Below, piece after piece: positions 15,170 to 23,521 of a DNA stretch of 27,424 nt. Origin of the DNA: Anammoximicrobium sp032229885 (GTDB taxonomy: Bacteria; Planctomycetota; Planctomycetia; Pirellulales; Pirellulaceae); the NCBI GenBank assembly GCA_032229885.1, contig JAVYAJ010000429.1, positions 1 to 27,424 of the forward strand, in the 5' to 3' direction. The position numbers and the translations under genes are program-made. Below the pieces are notes generated by a model that was given only the letters and a program-made list of their open reading frames with translations, was not told where the DNA came from and did not search any database. Numbering within the stretch: the first letter of the stretch is position 1; each line of letters begins with the position of its first letter.

Positions 15170-15464
15170 GCGCTCGCCCCGGGCCAGCCCCGTCGGCAGC
15201 GCCTCGTTTGTGCAATCCCGTCGTCCCGCGCAGCCTGAGCGATAAAAACAGTCGATATAGCGGCTCGCAGCGTGGAAAACGGCGGCGACACGCAACGGCA
15301 GCTTGCGCCGCAGCCCGCGCCGCAGACTGCGCCGCGGACTTCCGCCTGCCGGGCGAGGCAGCCGTGATCCCACGAACGACATAACGGACCCGCGCGTCGC
15401 GACCGAGACCGGTTCGCATCACACGCTCGGCAAGCGGCGCCGACAAGGCAAGGGTTTCAGAACG

Positions 15465-17096
15465 ATGACAAAAGTCATTATCGCTTTCACGGCTTTCGCC
15501 GGGCTTTTGCTCGGCGGTACTTCGGCCCCGGCCGCGCCGCGGCCAAACATCCTGTTTCTGTTCGCCGACGATTGGGGACGACACGCTCAAGTGCTGGCCC
15601 AGATCGAAGACGCAGGTGGGATCAATGCCGTCCTTCGCACGCCGAACTTCGATCGGCTCGCGCGCCGCGGCGTCTTGTTTCGCAACGCGCACGTCACGGC
15701 GCCGTCGTGCACGCCCTGTCGCAGCTCGTTGCTATCCGGCCAGTATTTCTGGCGCACCGGGCGCGGCGCTATTTTGCAGGGCGCCGTATGGGACTCGTCC
15801 ATCCCGTCTTATCCGCTGTTGCTGAAGGAGGCGGGCTACCATATCGGCAAGACCTACAAGGTGTGGAGCCCGGGAACGCCGATCGATGCGCCCTACGGCG
15901 GCGCACAGTTCGCTTATGAGCAAGCCGGGCGACGGTTCAACCAGTTTTCGCAGACGGCCACCCGGTTGGTCGCCGCGGGAATGACGGTCCCGCAGGCCAA
16001 GCAGGTGTTGTACGACGAGGCGCTCGGCAACTTTCGCGCGTTCCTCGCCGATCGGCCGGCCGACCGGCCGTTCTGCTACTGGTTCGGCCCGACGAACACG
16101 CACCGTAAATGGATCAAAGGCTCGGGCAAAGCCCTGTGGGGCCTCGATCCGGATGACTTGACCGGCAAGATGCCTCCATTCCTGCCGGATGTCCCCGAGG
16201 TGCGCGAGGATCTGGCCGACTATTTTGGCGAAGCCATGGCGTTCGACGCGGCCGTCGGTCTGTTGATCGACGAAGTGCGAAAGATCGGCGAGTTGGACAA
16301 CACGCTGATCGTGATGAGCGGCGATCACGGCGCGCCCGGATTTCTGCGCGGCAAGTGCAATCTGTACGACTTTGGGACGGGCGTGTGCCTGGCGATCGCG
16401 GGACCCGGCGTTCGTGGCGGACGAGTGGTGGACGATTTTGTCAATCTGACGGATCTCGCGCCCACCTTCCTCGAAGCCGGGGGCGTCGCGGCGCCGGAGG
16501 CCATGACCGGCCGCAGTCTATGGCCTGTTCTGAAATCCGATCGCCAAGGCTTGGTGGATCCGAGCCGGGATTTCGTGGTGACGGGCCGCGAGCGCCATGT
16601 CGAGATGGCCCGCGCGGGCCATCTGCCGTATCCGCAACGCGCGATTCGCACGGCCGAGCATCTGCTGATCATCAATTTCAAACCAGATCGCTATCCGCTG
16701 GGCGATCCCTATCACCTGGACGACCCGAACCCGCCCACGGCCGACGAGCTGACCGAGATCACCTTCGTCACGCTGCCGGACGAGGACGCCAGTCCGACCA
16801 AGGCCTGGATCGTGACGCACCGCGATGATCCGCGCTGGCGCCCGCTGTTCGACCTGGCCTACGGCAAACGCCCGCGGATCGAGCTGTACGATGTGAAGGC
16901 CGATCCGCACCAAGTCCGCAATCTGGCCGCGGACCCGGCGTATACCCCGATCCGCGACGACCTCGAACAGCGTCTGATGGCCGAGTTGCGACGCACCGAC
17001 GACCCGCGGCTGGTCGACGATGGCCGATACTACGAAACCCCGCCGTTGGCCGGCCCGCTGCCCGACGACGTGCCGCATCCCAAGCGGACGCGATGA
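15465..17096 (+). CDS. secreted formylglycine-dependent sulfatase
   Basis: This 544-residue protein is a type I sulfatase that would remove sulfate esters from glycans. Its start at 15465 gives a signal peptide (residues 1-23, cleavage after APA). The metal ligands DD are at 35-36 in LFADDWG. The formylglycine signature is CTPCRSSLLSG at 82-92; Cys82 is the residue converted to formylglycine. The usual Ser of CxPSR is replaced by Cys85, but the CxPxR core needed for maturation is intact. SGDHGAPG (285-292) provides the second Asp/His metal pair (Asp287, His288), and His213 in NTHRKW and Lys297 are likely sulfate contacts. Length is usual for the family. The ribosome site is weak (AAGGG, spacing about 12). 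The in-frame extension to 15303 reads as non-coding. Which sugar it acts on cannot be told. Confidence 0.94.
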   Translation: MTKVIIAFTAFAGLLLGGTSAPAAPRPNILFLFADDWGRHAQVLAQIEDAGGINAVLRTPNFDRLARRGVLFRNAHVTAPSCTPCRSSLLSGQYFWRTGRGAILQGAVWDSSIPSYPLLLKEAGYHIGKTYKVWSPGTPIDAPYGGAQFAYEQAGRRFNQFSQTATRLVAAGMTVPQAKQVLYDEALGNFRAFLADRPADRPFCYWFGPTNTHRKWIKGSGKALWGLDPDDLTGKMPPFLPDVPEVREDLADYFGEAMAFDAAVGLLIDEVRKIGELDNTLIVMSGDHGAPGFLRGKCNLYDFGTGVCLAIAGPGVRGGRVVDDFVNLTDLAPTFLEAGGVAAPEAMTGRSLWPVLKSDRQGLVDPSRDFVVTGRERHVEMARAGHLPYPQRAIRTAEHLLIINFKPDRYPLGDPYHLDDPNPPTADELTEITFVTLPDEDASPTKAWIVTHRDDPRWRPLFDLAYGKRPRIELYDVKADPHQVRNLAADPAYTPIRDDLEQRLMAELRRTDDPRLVDDGRYYETPPLAGPLPDDVPHPKRTR

Positions 17097-17115
17097 AAGC
17101 GGAGGGTGACGCAGA

Positions 17116-17161
17116 CCGGCCCGTCGATAGCCCCGGCCCGTCGCGATCAGCCGGCCCGTCG
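17116..17161 (+). repeat. three direct copies of an 11-bp GC-rich motif
   Basis: CCGGCCCGTCG occurs at 17116, 17133 and 17151, with spacings of 17 and 18 bases, in the short spacer between the sulfatase stop and the LarA-like gene. It may be a cluster of protein-binding sites or a decayed repeat; nothing further can be said. Confidence 0.4.
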
Positions 17162-17235
17162 CCATCCATCGCTGTCCCGCTGCGCGTCCGCATCCAGCAC
17201 GGCGACGGCCTCGTCGTGCGTGCGGTTTGTTCAGC

Positions 17236-17254
17236 CGGCGCTTCGCCCGCGCCG
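17236..17254. terminator. stem-loop directly after the LarA-like gene
   Basis: CGGCGC (17236-17241) and GCGCCG (17249-17254) form a 6-bp stem with a 7-base loop, one base beyond the minus-strand stop at 17256. No T-tract. Confidence 0.35.
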
Positions 17255-17255
17255 C

Positions 17256-18524
17256 TCACGGCGTCACATAATCGGGCAGGTTCCCCGCCGCATCCAGCGG
17301 CAACGGCTGCAGCGGAGACAGAATCGTCAGATCGGCCCGCGCTCGCGCTTCGTCCAGGTACGCGGCCGAGCAGACGACTTCGTCCAGACGCAGCGTGTCG
17401 CGAATCCATACCAGCTTGGCGTCGGCCGGTTCGGTCAAGCCCATCAGGGGCAGGGCGGCGTCCAGGATCTCGCGATCCGTCTCGTAATCTAACGGAGTCA
17501 TCGCGGCGGCCACATGTCCGCCGGTGCAACAGTTCAATCGCGTGATGGCGTCGTCGCGCTGAGCCAGCACGCGGCTGCGGCAGAATTCGGCCAATCCCAA
17601 TCCGGTCGCGTTGCCGCTGGTGTGGAGCGTCAATCCGCGGATGGCGATATAGCGGACCTCCGGCCGCTCGTCCGGCCCGGGCGCGTGGACACCAAACTTG
17701 CGTCCGACGACATTCGTATCCATCCCCGCGCCGCTGATATCCTTGCCCAACTGGTCGATCAGGAGGAGATCGACGCGATCGAACGGCAGTCGCGGCTGCC
17801 ATCGCCGAGCCAGGACCAGCAGTTCTCGGTCGCTGGCCTCGAAATCCTCCGGGCGAACTCCCTTGATCAACGCCGTTTCGTCATAAGCGTTTTCGACCAC
17901 CGCCACGCCGGCGGCGATGTGGCAGCGGGCGAGCACTTCGGGCGCGACGCTGCGAACGATCCGGGCAAAGCCATGGTCCATCATCGCCCGATGATAGATC
18001 TGCGCGCCACGATGCTTGCCCAAACCGATCAGCAGCATCTTCATCAGCCCGCTCTCGACGTCGGCCGAGAACGACGTATGCGGCTTGACGCGCCCGCAGA
18101 CCACCACATGATCGGCTTCGTAGGCCAGGCGATCGAAGTGCACCGGAAATCCTTCGCGAGCGTGGCACACCACGACCGTTTCCATGCTGGAACGGATCGG
18201 GCATCCACAGAACGCGGCGGTGATCCCGTACTGTTCGAGCAGCCGCTGCTGGCCTTCGGCCGTTCCGCCCGCGTGGCTGCCCATCGCCGGTACAAGGAAG
18301 GGCGCCGCGCCCAAGCCGCGCAGATGATCCACAACGGCCTTGATGATGATCCGGATATTTGCGATCCCGCGGCTGCCGGCGGAAATCGCCACGGACTGGC
18401 CGGGCCGAATCCGCGCGCGCAGCTCCAATTTCGCCAATTCCGCCTCGACCGTCCCTGCCACATCGTCCACTCGCGGTCGCTCGAACGTCTGTCGCAGATG
18501 AAACACCGACGGGTAGGCCGACAT
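17256..18524 (-). CDS. lactate-racemase-like (LarA/DUF2088) protein
   Basis: This 422-residue protein resembles LarA-type enzymes, which use a nickel-pincer nucleotide to interconvert 2-hydroxy acids by hydride transfer. The start follows AAGGGGA a few bases upstream. The N-terminal half has AISAGSRGIANI (46-57), PAMGSHAGGTAEGQ (79-92) and VVVCGRVKPHTSF (140-152), matching the conserved blocks of the family, with His149 and Lys147 in the expected cofactor region. The segment GLMKMLLIGLGKHRGA (159-174) is also family-typical. The C-terminal half (about 250-400) is less conserved and contains DQLGKDISGAGMDTN (257-271). No LarB, LarC or LarE cofactor genes lie in the window, so activity depends on genes elsewhere. 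The length is near that of LarA (about 425). It is probably a paralogue with a different 2-hydroxy acid or sugar acid substrate rather than lactate itself. Confidence 0.82.
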   Translation of the reverse strand: MSAYPSVFHLRQTFERPRVDDVAGTVEAELAKLELRARIRPGQSVAISAGSRGIANIRIIIKAVVDHLRGLGAAPFLVPAMGSHAGGTAEGQQRLLEQYGITAAFCGCPIRSSMETVVVCHAREGFPVHFDRLAYEADHVVVCGRVKPHTSFSADVESGLMKMLLIGLGKHRGAQIYHRAMMDHGFARIVRSVAPEVLARCHIAAGVAVVENAYDETALIKGVRPEDFEASDRELLVLARRWQPRLPFDRVDLLLIDQLGKDISGAGMDTNVVGRKFGVHAPGPDERPEVRYIAIRGLTLHTSGNATGLGLAEFCRSRVLAQRDDAITRLNCCTGGHVAAAMTPLDYETDREILDAALPLMGLTEPADAKLVWIRDTLRLDEVVCSAAYLDEARARADLTILSPLQPLPLDAAGNLPDYVTP

Positions 18525-19004
18525 CGAGTGTCCCCTTGTTGTGCTGCGTGTTCTAGTCGATCGAACGCCGAGATCGCGCGCTGGGCGGCTCGCAGGGGTC
18601 GATTTACCCTTGCCATGGCGAGACGGCTTGATATCGGCGTTGTGCGGTCGCGGTTCGCCCGATTGTTCGCGCCCCCTTCGTTTCCGATTACTGATAACGT
18701 GCGCGGGTCAGAAGGGTCGCACGAGCGCCGAGTTTCGCACGGCAAAGACAGAGTGTCGTCCGCCTCTGCGAGGCGTCGCTTCACGCGGCGCGCGTTCTCC
18801 GAACCGAAGAAGCCCGACATCGAAACGCGACGCGCCGCCGTTGCCGTCTCTGCCCGGCGTGCAGTGATTTGCCTCACCCGCGGCCTGCCTCGCGCCAAAC
18901 CCAATCGCGGGGCCATGCGAGTATGATTCAACTTGGTGCGCACGGCGACGGTCGGCTGGGCGGATCGTGCAGTCATGCGACCAGTCGGACGCATGTGAAT
19001 GCGC
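18525..19004. other. gene-free spacer
   Basis: This 480-base spacer lies upstream of the LarA-like gene and downstream of the lipoprotein gene, both on the minus strand. It holds the hairpin at 18974-18995. Open frames on either strand are Arg/Ala-rich and lack start signals; no domain is recognised. It should contain the promoter of the LarA-like gene, which I cannot place. Confidence 0.5.
18974..18995. terminator. stem-loop after the surE-lipoprotein unit
   Basis: CATGCG (18974-18979) pairs with CGCATG (18990-18995), with a further CC/GG pair inside after an A-A mismatch and a 4-base loop. It starts 9 bases beyond the stop of the lipoprotein gene. No T-tract. Confidence 0.4.
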
Positions 19005-19637
19005 TCAGCGAGCGGGCCGTTCGACCATCAACTGTTCGGTCTCCGAGTCGTACACGTAGCGTTGGCCAGCCGGCAGCTCAGGCAATTGAATCTGGTTGGC
19101 TTCGATGATCTGGCCCATGAACTCGGCGTGCGAGCGCGGCCCGTTGCCGTTGGTGGCCTTGTACAGCTTGAGCGCTTCGGGGATCTGGATGTCGAACACA
19201 GCCCGTTCGCGAACGCTGAAGTACGCTTTGGCGGGCGTGACGAGCAGACCCTCGTGCTCGTCCAGGCTGCGGCCTTTGGCCCCGACGCCCCGTTCGGCCT
19301 TGACGCGTTCCATGCCCTCGGCAGGCTCGGCATCGGGCGCGTCCGTCGCGGGCGCGGCGGCGCCCGGCGCGGCGGGGGCGGATGCTGCCGCTTCGGGCGG
19401 GCTGTCGGTAGCCGACGATTGCGCCGGCGGCGCCAGTTCGAGGCCGCCGTCAGCGCCGGCCGGGTGTTGGTCCGCCGCGCCCGCCTCTGCCGCCGCGTCT
19501 GACTCTGCCCCCACTGGTCCGATCTCGATCTCGGGCGGAGCTAGATCGCCGACGCCCGGAGGTTCTGGTGGAAGCTTTGTTCCGCATCCGACGAGCATCG
19601 TCAACGCCAGCCAGCCGACACACAATCGCCAACTCAT
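19005..19637 (-). CDS. lipoprotein of unknown function, coupled to surE
   Basis: This 210-residue protein has a lipoprotein signal: hydrophobic residues 7-16 and the lipobox LVGC with Cys18. It is therefore an anchored envelope protein. Residues 20-108 are a low-complexity Pro/Ala/acidic linker. A compact C-terminal domain follows at about 109-210 (ERVKAERGVG, then AYFSVRERAVFDIQIPEAL, then MGQIIEANQIQLPELPAGQ and RYVYDSETEQLMVE). That last part resembles pilin- or secretion-associated short domains in style only; I do not recognise the family. The ATG at 19637 overlaps the surE stop by four bases (ATGA) and has GGGAGG seven bases upstream inside surE, so the two are translationally coupled. 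Its role could be tied to SurE only by transcription, since SurE is cytoplasmic or periplasmic by species. Confidence 0.82.
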   Translation of the reverse strand: MSWRLCVGWLALTMLVGCGTKLPPEPPGVGDLAPPEIEIGPVGAESDAAAEAGAADQHPAGADGGLELAPPAQSSATDSPPEAAASAPAAPGAAAPATDAPDAEPAEGMERVKAERGVGAKGRSLDEHEGLLVTPAKAYFSVRERAVFDIQIPEALKLYKATNGNGPRSHAEFMGQIIEANQIQLPELPAGQRYVYDSETEQLMVERPAR

Positions 19638-20404
19638 TTCGAGGCCTCCCATTGTAAATCCCAGTTCTCCATCTCCTGCAACGCCGGATACTTCGTCATC
19701 TCGTACTGCAGCGGCGTCAGCGTGACGAAGCCCTTTTTCAGGGCCGTCAAATCCGTCTCTCGCCCACTGGGTTGCGGCGGCGGCCCGCCCGTGGCCCAAT
19801 AATAATCCCGTCCCCGCGGATCCCGCCGCTTGATGAACTGCTCGCCGTAACGCTCGACACCCATCGGCACGACCTTGACGTGCGGCACACCGTCCAGCGC
19901 CGAAGTCGGAATGTTCAGATTGTACAGTTGGCTCGTGGCGGACTTGTTTTGCAGGATCCGCTCGATGATCTCGCGCGTCAGTCGAGCGGCCTTGTCGAAC
20001 TGGGCGTGCGGGTCGAACTCGAGCGACACGGCAATGCTGGTGATGTCGAAGAACGCGCCTTCGATCGCGGCGGCGACGGTGCCAGAGTACAGGACGTTGA
20101 TGCCGGCGTTCAACCCGCCGTTGATGCCGCTGACGATCAAGTCGGGCCGTCGCGGACAAAACTCGAAGACGCCGATTTTGACGCAATCGGCCGGACTGCC
20201 TTCGACGGCCCAGCCGCGCCGTCGCGAACCCTCGAAGACCTCCTGGCAGATCAGCGGACTCAAAAACGTGATCGAATGGCTGGCGCCGCTCTGCTCGCGG
20301 GCGGGCGCGACGACGCACACGTCGCCCAGCGCGCTCAGCTCGCGCTCGACGGCCGCGAGCCCCGGGGCATGAATGCCGTCGTCGTTGGTCAACAAAATTT
20401 GCAC
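19634..20404 (-). CDS. surE: 5'/3'-nucleotidase SurE
   Basis: This 256-residue protein is SurE, a metal-dependent phosphatase that acts on nucleoside 5'- and 3'-monophosphates and is linked to stationary-phase survival. The GTG at 20404 is chosen because the protein then begins at the family's usual start (VQILLTNDDG) and an AAAGG site lies about 10 bases upstream; a 30-residue in-frame extension has no family match. Metal ligands are Asp8 and Asp9 in NDDG, Ser39 in EQSGASHS and Asn95 in SGINGGLN. PAREQSGASHSIT (34-46) and GTVAAAIEGAF (108-118) are family-typical. Length is usual (about 250). There is no signal peptide. It is followed with a four-base overlap by the lipoprotein gene. dprA lies upstream on the same strand but 357 bases away with a hairpin between, so it is likely a separate transcript. 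Confidence 0.96.
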   Translation of the reverse strand: MQILLTNDDGIHAPGLAAVERELSALGDVCVVAPAREQSGASHSITFLSPLICQEVFEGSRRRGWAVEGSPADCVKIGVFEFCPRRPDLIVSGINGGLNAGINVLYSGTVAAAIEGAFFDITSIAVSLEFDPHAQFDKAARLTREIIERILQNKSATSQLYNLNIPTSALDGVPHVKVVPMGVERYGEQFIKRRDPRGRDYYWATGGPPPQPSGRETDLTALKKGFVTLTPLQYEMTKYPALQEMENWDLQWEASK

Positions 20405-20677
20405 GGACGTCAATCCTTTCGTCGGCTGGCGGACCGCGGCGGCGATGCTCGGGTCGCGCTGCACCACTATACGGCGATCCGGCAGCGGCGACAACCGATC
20501 GACGACGCGGCAGACCGGACCGGGCCGGGCCGAAACGCAGCGGCCCGTGCCGCAAGTCAGAATCGATCGCCCACGACCGACAATTGGTGCGTATTAGTTG
20601 ATCAGCCTGGACCGGATCCCGTGCAGCAAGCCCATGCCACGATGGCGGTCACGCTCCATGCGTGGCTGAAACCGGGC

Positions 20678-20697
20678 GGACGCGACGGAGCGCGTCC
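20678..20697. repeat. REP-like palindrome
   Basis: GGACGCG and CGCGTCC form a 7-bp stem around the 6-base loop ACGGAG, followed by CTCC. It is intergenic and away from the nearest stop codon by about 65 bases. This motif is one I associate with repeated planctomycete intergenic elements; that memory is unverified here. Confidence 0.4.
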
Positions 20698-20727
20698 CTC
20701 CTGGACGGCGCACTGGGGCTCGGCCGG

Positions 20728-20753
20728 CGGCAGGACGCGCGGACATCCTGCTG
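20728..20753. terminator. stem-loop after dprA
   Basis: GCAGGA (20730-20735) pairs with TCCTGC (20746-20751), extended by one G-T and one C-G pair, with a 10-base loop. It is 8 bases beyond the dprA stop at 20762. No T-tract. Confidence 0.4.
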
Positions 20754-20761
20754 GTCGGACT

Positions 20762-21898
20762 CTACCGGCGGATCACGCTGTTGCCGCTGACGCGGCGAAT
20801 CAGGCTCCGCATCTCGAGCACGCTGATCGTCGCCAGGACGCGTTGCACGGGCAAACCGGTGGCTTCCACGACGCGATCGATACTGGTCGGGTCGCCGGAG
20901 ACGGCGTTCAAAACTTGTCGTTCCAGATCGTTCAACTGCAGCTCGGCCGGATGGTGCATCACCGTGCCGTCGGGCCGTGGGGCGGCCTCGACCAGCGGGC
21001 CGAACTCGTCCAACACGTCCTCCACGCATTCGACCAGCTTGGCGCCGTCTCGGATCAAGCGATGACAGCCGCGCGAGGTGCGACTGTCGATTCGCCCCGG
21101 CACGGCAAAAACCTCGCGGCCCTGCTCCATCGCGTGCCGCGCCGTGATCAGCGACCCGGAACGTTGAGCCGCCTCGACCACGACGACGCCCAACGACAGG
21201 CCGGAAATCAGGCGGTTGCGTTGCGGAAACGCGCCGCTCACGGGCTCGAAGAGCGGCGGGTTTTCGCTGATCAGCGCGCCTCGCTCGCAGATCTCGTCCG
21301 CCAGCTTCTGATGTTCGGGCGGGTACACGTTCAGCACGCCGCTGGCCAGCACGGCCACGGTGCGCCCACCCGCCAGCAACGCGGCGCGATGCACGGCGGC
21401 GTCGATGCCGCGAGCCAGACCGCTGACGATCGTCAGGCCGGCCCGCGCCAAGCCGGCCGCCAATCGCTCGGCCTGCTGGCGGCCATACGTGGTCGCGTGT
21501 CGCGTGCCGACCATCCCCACGGCCAGCGCGTCTTCGGGCTTCAACTGGCCGCGAACGAACAGAAAGGCCGGCGGATTGTGGATCTCGCGCAACAACCGTG
21601 GGTAGGCCGGGTCGTGATCCGCGAGGATGGTCACGCCGTTCTCTCGGCACCGCTGCAGCTCGGCCTCGGCATCGACGTGTTCATGGGCCGCCAGGATGTT
21701 GCGCGCGATAGCCGGCCCGACGCCGGGGATCTGACGCAACTGGCTGGGCGACGCGGCAAGCGCAGCTTCGGCCGAGCCGAATCGATCCAGCAGCGCCTGG
21801 CGCGTGACGGGCCCGACGCCGGGGACGAGCGCCAGCCGCAAGCTCGCCGCCAGCGACGCTGCATCGCCACCTTCCGCAGCCTGCGTTTCGTCCGTCAC
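20762..21898 (-). CDS. dprA: DNA-processing protein DprA (Smf)
   Basis: This 378-residue protein is DprA, which binds incoming single-stranded DNA during natural transformation and loads RecA. The GTG at 21898 is preferred: an upstream in-frame ATG at 21994 adds only an Arg-rich, unconserved segment, and GAGG lies about 10 bases before the GTG. Domains in order: helix-hairpin-helix pairs at about 23-70 (VPGVGPVTRQ and IPGVGPAIARN), the Rossmann-like core at about 95-300 with MVGTRHATTYGR (129-140), VSGLARGIDAAVHRAAL (158-174), SENPP (211-215), FPQRNRLISGLS (224-235), SGSLITARHA (247-256) and VPGRI (266-270), and a winged-helix-like C-terminal domain at about 320-378. All hallmark motifs are intact. 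Its presence suggests DNA uptake, though no com genes are in the window. Confidence 0.96.
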   Translation of the reverse strand: MTDETQAAEGGDAASLAASLRLALVPGVGPVTRQALLDRFGSAEAALAASPSQLRQIPGVGPAIARNILAAHEHVDAEAELQRCRENGVTILADHDPAYPRLLREIHNPPAFLFVRGQLKPEDALAVGMVGTRHATTYGRQQAERLAAGLARAGLTIVSGLARGIDAAVHRAALLAGGRTVAVLASGVLNVYPPEHQKLADEICERGALISENPPLFEPVSGAFPQRNRLISGLSLGVVVVEAAQRSGSLITARHAMEQGREVFAVPGRIDSRTSRGCHRLIRDGAKLVECVEDVLDEFGPLVEAAPRPDGTVMHHPAELQLNDLERQVLNAVSGDPTSIDRVVEATGLPVQRVLATISVLEMRSLIRRVSGNSVIRR

Positions 21899-22014
21899 GC
21901 TTCGATACCTCGCTGGTCCATCTCGTGCCTGCGCCTCGCAACGGACGCGCCTCCGACCTGAAACCAATCGCCAGACGGGCCGGCCGCGCGCCATGCCAGC
22001 CGCGTCCCACGCCA

Positions 22015-22032
22015 GCCGCGATTCCGCGCGGC
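22015..22032. terminator. stem-loop after the SWIM gene
   Basis: GCCGCG (22015-22020) and CGCGGC (22027-22032) form a 6-bp stem with a 6-base loop, 9 bases beyond the minus-strand stop at 22042. No T-tract. It separates the SWIM gene from dprA, which follows after a 143-base gap. Confidence 0.35.
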
Positions 22033-22041
22033 GATCGTGCG

Positions 22042-23319
22042 TCAGATGGCGGCCGGCGATTTCCGTTTCACAACCGCGCGCCTGCTCGCCGCGCCGCGTT
22101 TCTTCGTCGCGGCGCGCTCGTTTCCCGCAGCTTCGGCTTCCTCGACGGCTCGCTGAAGCGCAGCCTTGATCGCCGCGCGCTCGTCGGCCGTGATCGTCGA
22201 CGTTGGCGACTCGGAGGTCGCCGGATCGGGTGTGGCCGATGCCGAGGCGGACTTTGCGGCGGATGTCTTGCGGGGTTCTGCCCTGCGAGACCCGGCATTG
22301 CGTGAGCCCGTCTTGCCGGGCGAGGCCACGTCGGCCGTCGAGTTCTGGCCGGGGGAACTGTAGGAAGCCGGTTCGCCGCTGCCGCCGTTTTGGGACACGG
22401 GCTTCTCGCCAGCGGCGGGTGGCGTCAAAGCTGTTCTCGACGCGGCCTTTCGCGTCGATCTCGCGGCGCTGGGTTCGGCGACCGCTGCCGCCGGCAGGCT
22501 TTGTTTGGTCCGGCGATTGACCTTCCGCGCCCGACCGGTCGGGACGCTGGCCGCGTTCTCTGGCGCCGCGTCCGCGACGGGCGTCGATCCCGTTGAGATA
22601 GATGTTTCGAGCTCGATGCCAAACACGTCCGCTAGGTCACCGCCTGCCAGCCGCCGCGATTTTCCTCGCGCCGTCGCCGCGACGACGGCCTCCTCGGCGT
22701 TGGCGGCGATCAACTCTTGGTGATCGACACCCCGCAGCCGGAACAGCAATTCGGGGCTCTTGTCCAACCGCGCGCCGACGCCGTACAGCACGGCCGCGAC
22801 GTGCTTGCACATCACGGCCCAGTCTGGGCAACTGCACTGCAGCGCGATCTCGCGATTCATCGGAAACAAGCCGTCGGTGCGATTCGTGACGACCTGCATG
22901 ACTTGGTCGGAAAGCTGGCCTTGGAGCAGTTCCAGCAACGAGCCGATCTGGCCGGCGCAGCGAGCTTTGATCCGTTCCCATTTCGGGGCTGGCAACGTCG
23001 CGATCGCAATTCGCACGCTGTACAACTCCGAGCCGAAGACGCGGGCGACGACTTCGCCGCGGTTGATCTCGAGATGACACACCGACCCGTTGCGAACGTA
23101 CGTCCGCCCGCGCGGCAGTCGGTTGGCATAATCGCTCAGCGACTCGAGGTGATCACACCAAGCCCGGCCCCAGAAGGTCGAGGCAATCTTCCGTCCGGCG
23201 AGCGTCACGGGCTGGATGTCCATGCCCTTTTTCCGCAGCGCGTCCATCTCGGCCTTGGCCTGCGCCCGGCGTTGCCACACCGGCACGTAGGGTCGCCATC
23301 CATAGTCGAAGTAACCCAT
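22042..23319 (-). CDS. SWIM zinc-finger protein with long basic C-terminal tail
   Basis: This 425-residue protein has a SWIM zinc finger, CSCPDWAVMCKH with Cys162, Cys164, Cys171 and His173, a fold associated with binding DNA or protein partners. The start at 23319 follows GGAAGGAGG about 9 bases upstream. Residues 1-155 match the conserved N-terminal part of bacterial SWIM proteins found beside SNF2 helicases (STFWGRAWCDHLE at 47-59, LPRGRTYVRNGSV at 68-80). Residues 185-235 are a second conserved block. From about 240 to 425 the protein is low-complexity, rich in Ala, Ser, Pro, Lys and Arg, with a helical patch (ADERAAIKAALQRAVEEAE, 378-396) and a basic end (TKKRGAASRRAVVKRK), like a histone-H1-type DNA-binding tail. 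It lies downstream of the large SNF2 gene on the same strand, and the two are likely to work together on DNA. Confidence 0.88.
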   Translation of the reverse strand: MGYFDYGWRPYVPVWQRRAQAKAEMDALRKKGMDIQPVTLAGRKIASTFWGRAWCDHLESLSDYANRLPRGRTYVRNGSVCHLEINRGEVVARVFGSELYSVRIAIATLPAPKWERIKARCAGQIGSLLELLQGQLSDQVMQVVTNRTDGLFPMNREIALQCSCPDWAVMCKHVAAVLYGVGARLDKSPELLFRLRGVDHQELIAANAEEAVVAATARGKSRRLAGGDLADVFGIELETSISTGSTPVADAAPENAASVPTGRARKVNRRTKQSLPAAAVAEPSAARSTRKAASRTALTPPAAGEKPVSQNGGSGEPASYSSPGQNSTADVASPGKTGSRNAGSRRAEPRKTSAAKSASASATPDPATSESPTSTITADERAAIKAALQRAVEEAEAAGNERAATKKRGAASRRAVVKRKSPAAI

Positions 23320-23474
23320 GATCACCTGCCTCCTTCCGCCTCGTCCGAGGTCGTCCGTGTCCCATGCCGCTGGTTGTGCGAGCAGCAATATACTAGCAGC
23401 AATGTACCGCCGGAAACGCAGCTCAAGAAGACGCCTTCTCAGAACGGACTACCGCCGGGCCCTGCCGCCCAGCC

Positions 23475-23514
23475 TTCCATCGTTCCATCGTTCCATCGTT
23501 CCATCGTTCCACGA
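23475..23514. repeat. 8-bp tandem repeat, four perfect units plus a variant
   Basis: TTCCATCG is repeated at 23475, 23483, 23491 and 23499, with a fifth variant unit TTCCACGA at 23507. It lies between the stop of the SNF2 gene (23550) and the start of the SWIM gene (23319). Short tandem repeats like this can change copy number by slippage, which would alter the spacer length. No variation can be seen from one sequence. Confidence 0.9.
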
Positions 23515-23521
23515 TTCGCCC

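Larger units (their letters stand above)
20405..20761. other. spacer between dprA and surE with two palindromes
   Basis: This 357-base spacer lies between two minus-strand genes. It holds a hairpin near the dprA stop (20728-20753) and a REP-like palindrome (20678-20697). The surE promoter should lie in the left part, but no clear box is seen. No small gene is supported. Confidence 0.5.

Noticed and set aside
15303..15464. N-terminal extension of the sulfatase
   Set aside because: The extension is Arg-rich and unconserved in style; the signal peptide begins at 15465.
15708..15740. Sulfatase judged inactive because of the Ser-to-Cys change
   Set aside because: The maturation core CxPxR and the metal ligands are intact, so inactivation is not supported.
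19005..20555. Reading the lipoprotein frame as one 516-residue protein
   Set aside because: The upstream two thirds of that frame overlap surE in another phase and are Arg-rich; the lipoprotein signal and ribosome site mark the true start at 19637.
19772..21961. Plus-strand open frame of 729 codons
   Set aside because: It runs across surE, the spacer and dprA, which are certain minus-strand genes, and shows no family features.
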